Assembly (NCBI GenBank): GCA_023055425.1 | Contig: JALGPY010000002.1 | Location: 156,003,345 to 156,067,344, forward strand | Reading direction: 5' to 3' | DNA: 64,000 nt | Source of the DNA: Linanthus parryae | Taxonomy: Eukaryota; Streptophyta; Magnoliopsida; Ericales; Polemoniaceae | Part shown: positions 45,740 through 56,050 of the stretch, in pieces | How positions within the stretch are numbered: the stretch's first letter is position 1 | How the letters are laid out: every line of letters starts with the position of its first letter | Translations under genes and position numbers: made by a program | The notes under the pieces: model-generated | Told to the model about the DNA's origin: nothing | The model's database searches: none | Seen by the model: the letters and a program-made list of their open reading frames with translations, nothing else

Positions 45740-46557
45740 CCATGCTCCATTCTCCATCTTTTGTGGCTTCTTTGGCTTTGGGCTTCTTTTCTTCAATCTT
45801 GGCTAACAATCTACTTTATCTAGCACTAGCTAACTTCTATACTAAATAAAATAAATCTCACAAGTTGAGAAAAAAAAATGGCACGCAGGCCATAAAACCC
45901 TAATTAATTATTACAATTAATTGATCAGCTCGCAGGCCGTAAAACCAAACCACAAAATTAAACATCCACATCAAACCACATCCTAAGGCCATATCCAATC
46001 ACCATGCGATTTGCACATAAACAGTTAAAATCCAATTTTAACGCGCTTGGTCAATTTTAATTGATTTTAGGATTTCTAGGGTTAAAACGGTCCATGAGCC
46101 CAACAATCAAATTGCCCGGGTCCAATAAGATGAACCACAAGGCCCTAGGGCCGGCCCGGCCCAAAACCCACAAGCCTAGGCCGCGGGTTAGGGCCGCCCG
46201 GCCCCTAGGGCGGGCAAGCTTGGGCGGCAAGCAAGGGGGGCGGTCCCTAGGGGGGCCGAACCTCCTTGAGGGAGTTGTTTCCAAAACAACTCCTTTGCTT
46301 GGTGCCCAAGTTTGGTTGTTTCCTTGTTTTGGGAGAACTCCTTCTCCCCCAAGGATGCCCAAACCCTAGATCTAAGATCCTAAAATTTCTCAAACTCACC
46401 AATTCATGCATCCAATGCAAAAATTAGATCTTGTTATGATTAATTATTGATAAATTGCATCCCATGCTTGATTTGTCTTGTTTTACGCGATAAACAAACA
46501 AATTAAGGTGTAAAACAACTAAAACGTAACACATAAACCACGTTTATGCTCTACGAC
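45740..46557 (-). other. 5' leader of the Angela-type element, LTR-proximal part
   Basis: Leader sequence between the gypsy insertion and the primer site. It holds a GC-rich patch (46130-46260) whose 101-codon minus frame (46362-46057) has no family resemblance. No gene is supported. Confidence 0.6.
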
Positions 46558-46561
46558 CTGT

Positions 46562-46574
46562 GGCTCTGATACCA
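46562..46574 (-). other. Primer binding site of the Angela-type element (initiator tRNA-Met)
   Basis: On the minus strand TGGTATCAGAGCC, one base inside the 5' LTR. Confidence 0.92.
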
Positions 46575-46575
46575 C

Positions 46576-48008
46576 TGTAGGGTTTTGATTCATGAATGCG
46601 CAACGGAAACACAAACAATCATAAAACCATGCAAAACCCTCCAAGGATCACAAGTCAAGAGACATAACGATGGTGAGGGTAAGAAATCAATAACACACCT
46701 TAGGGTTCTCCTTTGATGACTTCAAACGCGAATTGTGTCACGTTCTCTATGGTTAATCCACGCCTAGAGTTGATCCTAGAATCTCCCAAGTCCTTGGTGC
46801 TAGCCCGGAAGAGGAAGAGGAAGAGGAAGAAGAATCACGCAAAACGAGACCCAAAAGGAGGGCTTTCGGCCTCCTTGTGGCCGACGGGACGGGCGGCGGG
46901 CAAAGGGGCGGTCGGCTCCTTTGCTTGTTGCTCTCTCTCCTTCTTTTGTTCTCCCCACTCTTGTTATGTTCAATAATGAGCATAAGTTATGTGGGAAGGA
47001 AGGAAGGAATGTCCTTTATATAGTCCAACAACTCCTTGCCAACTACCTAAAGGACTTATTCTAGTCCTACTAGAATTCAATTTAGTCCCTTCCTTGCAAA
47101 TTAGTCCCTACTAACTTTGCAAGGTTTTGCAAAGTGATCCTTCTAATTAACTAATCCAATTAATTAATTTCCAAATCTAGTTCAACTCTATGTAGCGTGT
47201 GACCCCATAGGTTCTATCTAGTTGGTAGCAACTATTTGCTAATATGGAGCGGTTTCTAGCAAAACATCCATTCTAGCCAACTGATAGAATAGTCATCTTG
47301 ACAACCTTTGTACAAGTAATTGTCTCATCCCTTTGTCTCTATATTTGGATTGGACACGAGACATACAAGTCACACTCGTATATCCAATTCACAGTTTCTC
47401 GATCCATGGGAATAGCCTTATTCGTGCAAATAACATCAATATCCCATATTGATTTATTTGAGTCTGGCCAGACATTCTATAAGCACTATCCCTCGAGTGG
47501 CCTAGGATATTTTCTCCCGTTATGTGGGAGGGACAAATTCTATCTACGTCCACTACGATCTCTAAGCTTGCTTCTTATTGTATCCAGTACACGCCTTTAT
47601 AACTACCCAGTTACGGTGTAGCGTTTAACGCTACCAAAATCACAATAATCCACAACTAAAATATCTAGTGACTTTATGTCTAAGGATAACAATACCATTG
47701 CACCGCGAGAAGCTCTTGTGACTCAACATAACGTGTATGTAGCCTTCTCGGAGATGGTTCAATCCAGTGCAACATTCCCTAATGCACACCTATGTGTTGG
47801 ATCGTGATATCTCCATATCAATCCAATACTAGTCTATAGATGATTTTCCCATTAATCATTATACTGGACTAGGGATATTTAAGATAAACAACACAATTGT
47901 AAATCTAAGGACTTCATTATATTAAATATCCAATAAATAATAAATGAATTTCTAGCCACAAATAAATTCATACTAAACAAGATTGCCTCTAGGGCATCTA
48001 TTCCAACA
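46576..48008 (-). repeat. Angela-type element, right LTR (5' LTR)
   Basis: 1433 bp, partner of 26509-27941. The outer flank CATTC repeats the left flank. Confidence 0.92.
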
Positions 48009-48192
48009 CATTCATCTTGAACAGCTCATATTGTATGAGATATATGTTAATCTTGGTTTTCTTAAATTGGCTGGTTCCTTCAAAGGTAACCACAAGTTTA
48101 TCCCATATTTCTTTAGCAGTTGTGCATCCATAGATCCTGTTGAATTCATATGTACTCAAAGCACAATACAAAATGTTAATAGCCTTTTTTTT
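48009..48192 (-). pseudogene. Gag of element B, middle segment
   Basis: A gag slice of about 180 bp between two insertions. The minus-strand frame reads AINILYCALSTYEFNRIYGC, then TAKEIWDKLVVTFEGTSQFK, the UBN2-type core of copia gag. It continues leftwards at 26508 (past the Angela-type element and its CATTC duplicate) and rightwards at 54537 (past the non-autonomous element). Confidence 0.88.
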
Positions 48193-49805
48193 TGATAACT
48201 CCTTAATAAGAGTCATCCAATATACACTTTATATTGTCATTTGTGTGTGTTTCGGTGCAAAGTGACAAATTTCGGGCTTATTTGAGAAGAAAATTAGTTT
48301 TATGATGTTTAAGAGCTTAAACGTACAATTCGGGCGTTTCTTGAATAGTTTTACTTATGATTTGTATGATTTTGTCACATTTGATCTTCGCGGTAGTGTT
48401 CGTGTTGTGATTTACAGGAACATTGCATGAGGAGAGCAATTGGAGAGAAGAAACGAGCTTCGGAAGTCAAAGAGTACGCAAGAGAAGCAAAGTTAGAGGA
48501 GCAAAAGTGACAATCCTTCACTATTTTGATGATATCTTGTGTTCTATGAAACCTGCTATAGTGATACCAGAGCCAAATGAAAGTAGACTCAAATATATTT
48601 CCAACGGTAGGTCACGGAGCTCAATCAAAGTTCGGACGAGAAAGATATGGTCCGGCAAAGTTGACAAAAAAATGAAGAAAAGCTGTTAAAGTTTCACTGG
48701 ACCAGTGTGCTCTCTTCAGGATGTATCTGGAGTTACCTATACAATTTTGGATCAAGACCTATGCCATTGGAAATTAGACATTCAGGGCTTTCCAACGATA
48801 TAAGATAGACCCAAAACGAAGTCCGGATGAGGGAGAAAAGGCCCTCGCAAGATCAGCTTATGAAATCTGTCCGAGAATTGCAAACTAGAGGGGCTGAATT
48901 GCGAATTCGGCCAAAACACATTAAAAATCGTGCCCAGCCCTATACATGACGATTTTTAGGACCCAAAGGCAGAGTAGGCTGCTGGAGACAAAGAAGAACA
49001 CATTGGAGGAAGGCTTGGAGCTTGGAGTTCGTCGTGAGAGCGAGGATTCCATCGTTTGATCTCTCTTCTCTATATTTTTCATTGTTTTTTATCATGAACA
49101 ACATAAGCTTCATCTTGTTACTCATGAATCTCAGTAGCTAAGTTCATTATCGGGATTTCTCCATGGTAGCTAGGGTTTGAAGTCGTTTTGGCCGATTATG
49201 AATTTGATTCACGTTTTGCTTAAACTTAATTGATGATGTTCTTGTTTGCTATGTTTAATTCATGCTCTTAATCTATCTTGCTATTGTGAGACGTTGCAGT
49301 AGAAAGATCATAGATAATTGGTTAGTGAAAGCAACGAATTACCCGGATAATTGAATTAAGCACGTAGTCATAGGTTAGAGAAATCAACCACCGACTGTGA
49401 ACGTTGAGTAGAATTAGATGATCGTCATTATATGTTTTAGGGATAATTAGAACTTGGTAACTCGGTTGTAATTTGACATAGGCATAGAAAGCTAGCTCGG
49501 TAACTCGGTTAGCATTATTTCTCGTTTGGCAAATTAAATCATCATCTGTGTTTCAGAACGTAATTCGTTAACGGTGGAAACATAGTGAACCTAGAGAAAA
49601 TCCTGATATTTGTCTCATCACTTTACTCTCTTTATAAATAATTGATTTTTTATTTATTTTTCTTAGTTATTACAAAACTGAAATTTTTTGCCCACAAGAA
49701 GTTAACCATCCTAATTGATTCACAACAAGTCCTCTGGGATTCGACAACACTATCTTCCACATTTATTATTAGAGCGATATTTGTACACTTGTAGAGATCG
49801 TATCA
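48193..49805 (+). repeat. Non-autonomous element, left LTR
   Basis: Matches 52924-54536 with equal length and few differences. Contains an 88-codon open frame (48423-48689), present with changes also in the right copy. It looks incidental. Confidence 0.9.
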
Positions 49806-49811
49806 AGTTTT

Positions 49812-49829
49812 TGGCGTCGTTGCCGGGGA
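49812..49829 (+). other. Primer binding site of the non-autonomous element (tRNA-Asp type)
   Basis: TGGCGTCGTTGCCGGGGA, one mismatch from the site of the Athila-type element (TGGCGCCGTTGCCGGGGA), six bases inside the LTR. Confidence 0.85.
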
Positions 49830-49946
49830 CTTCGGTTGAATTAGTTAGAATTATTAACTTTAGGGAATTTTATTTTTTCTTTTGTTTATTTATCTGTTGA
49901 TCTCACCTGCTTCCTAGTGAGTTATTGTGCATGTATCTTGGTGATC

Positions 49947-50960
49947 ATGTGGGGAGAGAATTTCTATGGGCAAGCTCCTGGCTATTCACCGTACTACTCC
50001 TATGGAGATATGTACACCCCTCCTCATTGCAATCAAGAAGATGCGGAGATGAAAGAAATATTGAAGCTTATGATAGCTAGTATGGACAGAATTGAGGAAG
50101 GGATTAATAGGAGGGATGCAACTCTCCAGCTGAAGGGACAACACTTGGCAAAACATTCGAGTGCATTGGCATATGCAGATAATGACGATGGGCCAAGTAG
50201 CATCATTCCTGACTTAGTTGAGGAGTGTGAAGAGGAAGACGAAGAACCCCCAGAGGTCTATGTCTATAATAATGTCCATCATGAAGGAATAGATCCTCTG
50301 GTCGCTTCAGACTCAGATTCGGCCTCAGATTGGGATGATATTTTGAAGCCTATAAAACTTGTGCCTCGCATAATTCCGGATCCATGGTATGAATGGGAGA
50401 GTGTGGACATCGCAAGCTTATGGCCCACTAAAGATATTTTCTTTGATGAAGAAAGTCATGAAGCTAAGGAATTACTGCATGGAGATTTTTGCAAGGACAT
50501 GTATCAAGAAGTTCCTCCGCCTAGTCCATATCTCTTGGAGATCATAAAATTGGGCGAATCGCACGAGGAAGAGAAAAGACCCCAATTTTACGCAATACAT
50601 GACTTGCCACCTGTGATTACGAGACAAAAGTTGGGGAAGGAAGCAGGAAAGTCAGAACTTATTGTTGAAGCCGTTCCACCTGAGATGTTATATTCAAATG
50701 GTCAATCCTCAACGACTGTAATTTTGAAGAAGAAGAAGAAGAAGAAGAAGAAAAAGAAGAAGAAGAAGAAGAAGAAGAAGAAGAAGAAGAAGAAGAAGAA
50801 GAAGAAGAAGAAGAAGAAGAAAGGTAGAGTGAGGCATGTGACGGCTAACAACTTATATTTCTTTGCACCATATGCATCTCGTGCATGCTTACTTGAGAAG
50901 AGACAAAGGGAAAAGCGATGGTGGAAGAAGAAAAAGTGTAGAGAAAAGTCTCCTGTCTGA
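49947..50960 (+). CDS. Unknown acidic ORF of the non-autonomous element
   Basis: The first Met of the frame is at 49947 (MWGENFYGQAPGYSPYYSYG). The frame extends a little upstream without ATG. The protein is about 337 residues long. It has an aromatic N-terminus, a helix with MKEILKLMIASMDRIEEGIN, a strongly acidic middle (EECEEEDEEPPEVYVY, SDSDSASDWDDILKPIK), a conserved-looking PSPYLLEIIKLGESHEEEKR, a poly-Lys run from an AAG/GAA microsatellite, and a basic tail (EKRQREKRWWKKKKCREKSP). No protease, RT, RNase H or integrase motif is present. It is open over its whole length, although the surrounding LTR element should not need it. It may be a diverged structural protein or an acquired gene. 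I do not recognise the family. Confidence 0.55.
   Translation: MWGENFYGQAPGYSPYYSYGDMYTPPHCNQEDAEMKEILKLMIASMDRIEEGINRRDATLQLKGQHLAKHSSALAYADNDDGPSSIIPDLVEECEEEDEEPPEVYVYNNVHHEGIDPLVASDSDSASDWDDILKPIKLVPRIIPDPWYEWESVDIASLWPTKDIFFDEESHEAKELLHGDFCKDMYQEVPPPSPYLLEIIKLGESHEEEKRPQFYAIHDLPPVITRQKLGKEAGKSELIVEAVPPEMLYSNGQSSTTVILKKKKKKKKKKKKKKKKKKKKKKKKKKKKKKKKGRVRHVTANNLYFFAPYASRACLLEKRQREKRWWKKKKCREKSPV
50727..50822 (+). repeat. (AAG)n microsatellite inside the ORF
   Basis: About 96 bp of AAG/GAA repeats, encoding some 32 Lys in a row. It keeps the frame because the unit is three bases. Its length probably varies between copies. Confidence 0.95.
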
Positions 50961-51002
50961 GGTAACTGGGTCGGGTCGTCGACCTTAAATTACAAGGTGC
51001 TT

Positions 51003-51020
51003 GTTGGGAGGCAACCCAAC
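51003..51020 (+). other. 18-nt hairpin after the ORF (shared with Athila-type)
   Basis: GTTGGGAGGCAACCCAAC, identical to the minus-strand sequence at 38428-38445. It lies about 43 nt after the ORF stop. Confidence 0.8.
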
Positions 51021-51093
51021 CTACTTATTGCTTAGATTAGGGAGTGTGTTTATAATTCAGTTGTGATGTGTTTCCACTTATTTTATTTAGAGA

Positions 51094-51094
<1 letters not shown>

Positions 51095-51126
<32 letters not shown>
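51095..51126 (+). repeat. (GA)n microsatellite
   Basis: A run of about 15 GA units in the untranslated part of the non-autonomous element. Confidence 0.95.
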
Positions 51127-51129
<3 letters not shown>

Positions 51130-51180
51130 ATGATATTTTCTAGTGACATACTTGAGCAGGAGATGGGAGAGTCTATCCCG

Positions 51181-51292
51181 GTGTGCCATGGCACACTTGA
51201 ACTTTACAGGGACTCGTCCTTGCGAGTTGGGGATTCTCCATACACGAATTTCATCAGAGGAGGGCAGTCGACCCCGGTGTGCGAGTACACAC
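51181..51292. repeat. Two palindromes in the non-autonomous element
   Basis: GTGTGCCATGGCACAC (51181-51196) is a perfect 16-bp palindrome. GTGTGCGAGTACACAC (51277-51292) is an imperfect second copy. Both follow cccg or ccccg. The starts are 96 bp apart. Stretches between them share no further symmetry. Confidence 0.75.
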
Positions 51293-51465
51293 TGACCGGA
51301 TGGGAGCATAGTGGCGCACCACTTCTTGGGGATTGCTTGGAATTGTATTTCGTTCCCACCCGTGAGGTGGCTGTGAGTATTTCTTCTCTCTTGTTGAAAT
51401 TTGTGTTTCTTTTATTATGTATGTCAGCTCCATCTCATCTACTGGCCTACGCATTTGATTGCTGA

Positions 51466-52084
51466 GTTCTCTACATGATCTCTAAATTCGTTGAGGACAA
51501 CGAAGCATTCAGTATGGGGTGGTTTATCAGTTTGCTAGCCAATATGTGTTGCATAGCCAGTTACATGTAGGATGTGTTTAGCTCATATTGTAAGTTAGTG
51601 TTGTGGTTTATGTTAAGTTTTAATTTACATTGTCGTATTGTGTAGTCTAGTTTATATTCTGTTTGCACTTTTGTATAATTGAGTCTACCCACCATAAAGA
51701 GGTGAATTGTGTAGTGTCAATTTTCGATTTTCATGTCTAAGCCTTGCATATAGAGTTAGGACTTATGAAAATACAAAAAAATGAGAAAATAGAAAATCCA
51801 TAAAAATTTAAAAATTTAAAAATTTGAGAAAAAGGCAATTGAGGATCTTGAAACTGAAGAGAGCTTAGTGAATGGATCCTTTTGAGTGGGAAGTGCCGTA
51901 GTAGGGAAATTTTTATTCTTTAATACTTTGTGTAGAGGTTTCACTAAGGATGTCCCGATGATTTATGGAAGTTGTGAAAGAATGACATGTAAAGTATACC
52001 TAAGTTTCCTATAGTGTGCTAATTAGATTGAGTTTTATTGTAGCTGAATATTTTGTTTTCAAGTGGAAACTTGTGGTCTCTTGT
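51466..52084 (+). other. Untranslated part of the non-autonomous element
   Basis: No supported ORF. The AAAATTTAAAAATTT region near 51790-51830 is low complexity. Confidence 0.55.
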
Positions 52085-52233
52085 TGACCTGGGGTGGACC
52101 TTCGTGTTGAGTTGGTTTCATGTGGTACGGTTGCCTCATCCTAAGTGAAGTTGAGGGGCGTACACCACCATCCCTTACGGTGGTCACAAGAGTTAACCGA
52201 AAAAGCCCGCGCTCTTTATGCTCTACTGCACTG

Positions 52234-52284
<51 letters not shown>

Positions 52285-52560
52285 GGAAAGAAAAGAAAAT
52301 GATAAATCTGAAAAAAAAAATGTGCTTCAAGGAGAAACAACGTAATGTGCTTCCGGTCACACGGAAAATTTGGATTCCATCCAAGTAGAGCTGAAAGAGG
52401 AAAATTAGAGTCAAGCCTTATTTCACAGGAGTTGTGACTCCCTTCACTGGGAAAATTTGCATTCAAACGCAATAAAGGCTAAAAGGGTCTGAAAACCTCA
52501 GATGATTCGGCGAAGAAAGGCTACAGTGAAATTTGAGCTTGATTAGACCCAATGAAGCTT
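52085..52560 (+). other. Conserved 3' untranslated block (shared with Athila-type)
   Basis: Matches the minus strand of 34740-35260 over most of its length in the same order, with a poly(A) run (52238-52279) inserted where the gypsy copy has shorter A runs. Confidence 0.75.
52238..52279 (+). repeat. Poly(A) run of about 42 bp
   Basis: An uninterrupted A stretch inside the conserved block. The corresponding gypsy stretch (about 35040-35075 on plus) has shorter T runs. Confidence 0.95.
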
Positions 52561-52909
52561 AGGACGTGCTTGTGTCTTGGTTTGAATTGGTGGAAGAAAG
52601 AGGATGCCTTAGTGAGCTTTTGCATAGAATCAATTTTATTTCAAATTCTTGCTACGTGTATGTGAATTTCAGAACGGATTAGTGAAAACTTGATGATCTT
52701 CAGTTAATGACAGGGAGATTGCCTATTCTTGCAAAAAAACAAAATTTATTTCGTGTTTAAATGCTTGTTTTAAGATCGAGTCTAGATTTTCATTGCATCA
52801 TCTTGCTGCATGGTTGTATTGAGAGTCGTGTTTGAGTCGTTTGTGTCTCATTGGCTAGTAAGCAGATAGATGCAGTAGATGAGACTTTCCTCGGGACGCG
52901 CAAAGGGCA

Positions 52910-52923
52910 AGTGTGGGGGTATT
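52910..52923 (+). other. Polypurine tract of the non-autonomous element
   Basis: AGTGTGGGGGTATT directly before the 3' LTR, the same as in the Athila-type element. Confidence 0.85.
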
Positions 52924-54536
52924 TGATAACTCCTTAATAAGAGTCATCCAATATACACTTTATATTGTTATTTGTGTGCGTTTCGGTGCAAAGTGACGAA
53001 TTTCGGGCTTATTTGAGAAGAAAATGAGTTTTATGATGTTTAAGAGCTTAAACGTACAATCCGGGCGTTTCTTGAATAGTTTTACTTATGATTTGTATGA
53101 TTTTGTAACATTTTATCTTCGCGGTAGTGTTCGTGTTGTGATTTACAGGAACATTGCATGAGGAGAGCAATTGGAGAGAAGAAACGAGCTTCGGAAGTCA
53201 AAGAGTACGCAAGAGAAGCAAAGTTAGAGGAGCAAAAGTGACAATCCTTCACTATTTTGATGATATCTTGTGTTCTAAAAACCCTGCTATAGTGATAGTG
53301 GTGCCAAATGAAAGTATACTCAAATATCTTTCCAACGGTAGGTCACGGAGCTCAATCAAAGTTCGGATGAGGAAGATATGGTCCGGCGAAGTTGACACAA
53401 AAACGAAGAAAAGCTGGTAAAGTTTCACTGGACCAGTGTGCTCTCTTCTGGATGTATCTGGAGTTACGTATACAATTTTGGATCAAGGCCTACGCCATTG
53501 GAAAGTAGACATTCAGGGATTTCCAACGATATAATATAGGCCAAAAAAGGAGTCTGGATGAGGGAGAAAAGGCCCGCGCAAGATCAGCTTATGAAATCTA
53601 TCCGAGCATTGCAAACTAGAGGGGCTGAATTGCAAATTCGGCCAAAATACATTAAAAATCGTGCCCAGCCCTATACATGACGATTTTTAGGACCTAAAGG
53701 CAGAGTAGGCTGCTGGAGACAAAGAAGAAAACATTGGAGGAAGGCTTGGAGCTTTGAGTTCGTCGTGAGAGCGAGGATTCCATCGTTTGATCTCTCTTCT
53801 CTATATAATTCATTGTTTTTTATCATGAACAACAATAACTTCATCTTGTTACTCATGAATCTCAGTAGCTAAGTTCATTATCGGGATTTCCCCATGGTAG
53901 CTAGGGTTTGAAGCCATTTTGGCCGATTATGAATTTGATTCACGTTTTGCTTAAACTTAATTGATGATGTTCTTGTTTGCTATGTTTAATTCATGCTCTT
54001 AATCTATCTTACTATTGTGAGACGTTGTAGTACGAAGATCATTGATAAATAGTTAGTGAAAGCAACGAATTACCTGGATAATTGAATTAAGCACGTAGTC
54101 ATAGGTTAGAGAAATCAACCACCGACTGTGAACGTTGAGTAGAATTAGATGATCGTCATTATATGTTTTAGGGATAATTAGAACTTGGTAACTCGGTTGT
54201 AATTTGACCTAGGCATAGAAAGCTATCTTGGTAACTCGGTTAGCATTATTGCTCGTTTGGCAAATTAAATCATCATCTGTGTTTCAGAACGTAATTCGTT
54301 AACGGTGGAAACTTAGTGAACCTAGAGAAAATCCTGATGTTTGTCTCATCACTTTACTCTCTTTATAAATAATTGCTTTTTTATTTATTTTTCTTAGTTA
54401 TTACAAAACTGAAATTTTTTGCCCACAAGAAGTTAACCATCCTAATTGATTCACAACAAGTCCTCTGGGATTCGACAACCCTATCTTCCACATTAATTAC
54501 TAGAGCGATAACTGTACACTTGCAGAGATCGTATCA
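52924..54536 (+). repeat. Non-autonomous element, right LTR
   Basis: 1613 bp, partner of 48193-49805. It ends gatcgtatca at 54536, after which gag of element B resumes. Confidence 0.9.
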
Positions 54537-54784
54537 TAGTTCTTATAAAATTTCTCTAATTTAGAAGAGGAGAGTAAGTTTTCTATTTTGGGAGTTTTGA
54601 TCCCACCTTTATCTGTGTAGAAAGTATGAGGTCCATTTCGGATAATGGTCCAAAGCTCTAGATCTTGATCAATGATGAACATTTTCATGAGAGCTTTCCA
54701 GTGAGCAAAATTTTCTCCACATAATAGAGGAGGTCTGTTAGCAGCTCTTCCCTGTGAGAAACCACCATCACCTGCAGTACTCAT
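54537..54784 (-). pseudogene. Gag of element B, N-terminal segment
   Basis: The ATG at 54784 opens with MSTAGDGGFSQGRAANRPPL, then LLCGENFAHWKALMKMFIID and ELWTIIRNGPHTFY, the usual start of SIRE-type gag. It is interrupted at 54537 by the non-autonomous element. It is the best-preserved gag start in the window, since the same stretch in element A has stops right after MSTVDDGGF. Confidence 0.88.
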
Positions 54785-54820
54785 GATCACCAGATGGTTA
54801 AATCTTATACAGTGATACAA

Positions 54821-54834
54821 GCTCTGATACCAAT
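54821..54834 (-). other. Primer binding site of element B (initiator tRNA-Met)
   Basis: On the minus strand TGGTATCAGAGC two bases inside the 5' LTR. Confidence 0.9.
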
Positions 54835-55985
54835 TGAAAGTGTGAGTATGCAGATATATAAGCAGCTAAGATACTCTAGAAGGGGGGTTGAATAGTGTAT
54901 GGAACGTTTCGCAAAACTTGCTAGGAAGATGAAAACTAGTGCAAACAGAGAAGTTCAAGGCCTTGAAAACAAGTTCAAGCCTTTGAAGTAGATGCAGAAA
55001 GTATAGAGCAAGTATGCCTTTTTCACGGCCTTGAAAACAAGTTCAATCCCTTGAAAAATAAACAGTTTTTGTGTGCTGCAAAAGCTATGAAAAGTAAATG
55101 AACTGAAAATGCAGAAGACAAGTGATTTATAGAGTTCACTCCACTTGGACCTACGTCTCTACCTCAGGGATTAGATCCCTGCAGGATTTTCAAATCAATT
55201 CTTATTAATCAAAAGCTAAGCCCTAGAACTCAAGCACAGAGAGTTCCCTTACTCTGTTACAGCTTGTGGTTTTCCCTAACCTGTCTAATACCTTCTCTAG
55301 CTAACTAATTAACTAAGAATTCTCTATTGTTCACTTTGAACAATCCTTGATAATAAATGTAGAAATAATACAGAAATGATCTACCAATATAGCTATATAC
55401 AGAAGAACACTTAAGAATAGAAAACTGCAGTGAAATGCAGTGAACTTATGTGAATGGATTGGAAAATAATGAGCTTATTTGATGCTTGTCAATCCAGAAC
55501 TCTTTCTCTGTATTTGCCCATTGAGAATTGTGTCTTGTTTCTTCGGATTTGAGGCTCTATTTAAACTTCACGCATCTCTGCAAATCTCCCCAGATTTTCA
55601 GCAACAACCTTCCTATTTTGTAGGCAACAGAGTTTGACTACTTTGAAATCTTCTCCAACGGTTGGATGATCACAATCTTCAGAGATATTGTTGTAATCTT
55701 TCATTTAACCACCATGAGAAGCTGTCATACACGTCTGATTGATCACAGGATCAAAGTGTCCAAGTATTTCCAAATCTACAGCAATTCAGTTTAGGAAACA
55801 TTCCTGCTAGACTTAGAAACAAAATTTTCTGCATTATCAAGGTCAAACAGATGATATATTATAATTAAAAACATGTTATAACAATTTTTCTTTCATCATC
55901 TAATAACAGAGAATCAAACATATGAAAGAGAGAGAGAGAGTAAATCAATCCAGGGAGTTTGCAGAAAACTCCCCCTGAGAATGTG
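54835..55985 (-). repeat. Element B right LTR (5' LTR), outer end missing
   Basis: Follows the left LTR (19173-20462) up to gagaatgtg at 55985. About 140 bp corresponding to 20322-20462, which contains most of the 3' palindromes, is missing. Confidence 0.85.
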
Positions 55986-56038
55986 ACCTGTGGCTCTTAT
56001 TATATTTCCGCTGCTTAACTCGTATCAAAATTCAAAAG

Positions 56039-56050
56039 TGGTATCAGATC
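56039..56050 (+). other. Primer binding site of the degenerate copia (initiator tRNA-Met)
   Basis: TGGTATCAGATC, one base from the normal TGGTATCAGAGC. Confidence 0.75.

Larger units (their letters stand above)
26509..48008 (-). mobile_element. Angela-lineage Ty1/copia element inserted in element B gag
   Basis: The ends are TGTAGGG at 26509 and CCAACA at 48008, and the 5-bp target duplication CATTC is perfect (26504-26508 and 48009-48013). The LTRs are 1433 bp each. On the minus strand the LTR begins TGTTGGAATAGATGCCCTAG and continues AGGCAAT, the wording of the Angela/BARE-1 lineage known from cereals. Without the gypsy element inside it (32738-45734 plus 5 bp) it is about 8.5 kb. The gag-pol frame has one nonsense codon and at least one frameshift. 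Confidence 0.92.
48193..54536 (+). mobile_element. Non-autonomous LTR retrotransposon (LARD-like), partner of Athila-type
   Basis: Two LTRs of 1613 bp each (48193-49805, 52924-54536) begin TGATAACTCC and end GATCGTATCA. Inside is a tRNA-Asp-type primer site, one ORF without gag or pol domains, long untranslated DNA and a polypurine tract. Total 6344 bp. The flanks (ttttt on the left, tagtt on the right) do not form a clear 5-bp duplication. The lack of any reverse transcriptase or integrase means it must use another element's enzymes. Shared signals point to the Athila-type family. Confidence 0.85.
19173..55985 (-). mobile_element. SIRE-like Ty1/copia element B, outermost host of the nest
   Basis: Its own sequence is 19173-26508, 48009-48192 and 54537-55985. 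The gaps are two later insertions into gag. The order on the minus strand is LTR, primer site, gag, protease, integrase, RT, RNase H, env-like ORF, polypurine tract, LTR. It belongs to the same lineage as element A but is better preserved. The left LTR is complete. The right LTR is cut off at 55985, about 140 bp before its outer end, so the target duplication (left flank catta) cannot be confirmed. Confidence 0.88.

Noticed and set aside
46057..46362. 101-codon minus-strand ORF in GC-rich DNA
   Set aside because: Lies in the untranslated leader of the Angela-type element; overlapping open frames on both strands are explained by high GC.
48423..48689. 88-codon ORF in the LTR of the non-autonomous element (also 53154-53420)
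   Set aside because: Present in both LTRs simply because the LTRs are copies. No domain, and differences between the two copies change residues freely.
52059..52472. 137-codon minus-strand ORF with a poly-Phe run
   Set aside because: It crosses the poly(A) run of the untranslated block; Phe comes from TTT repeats.
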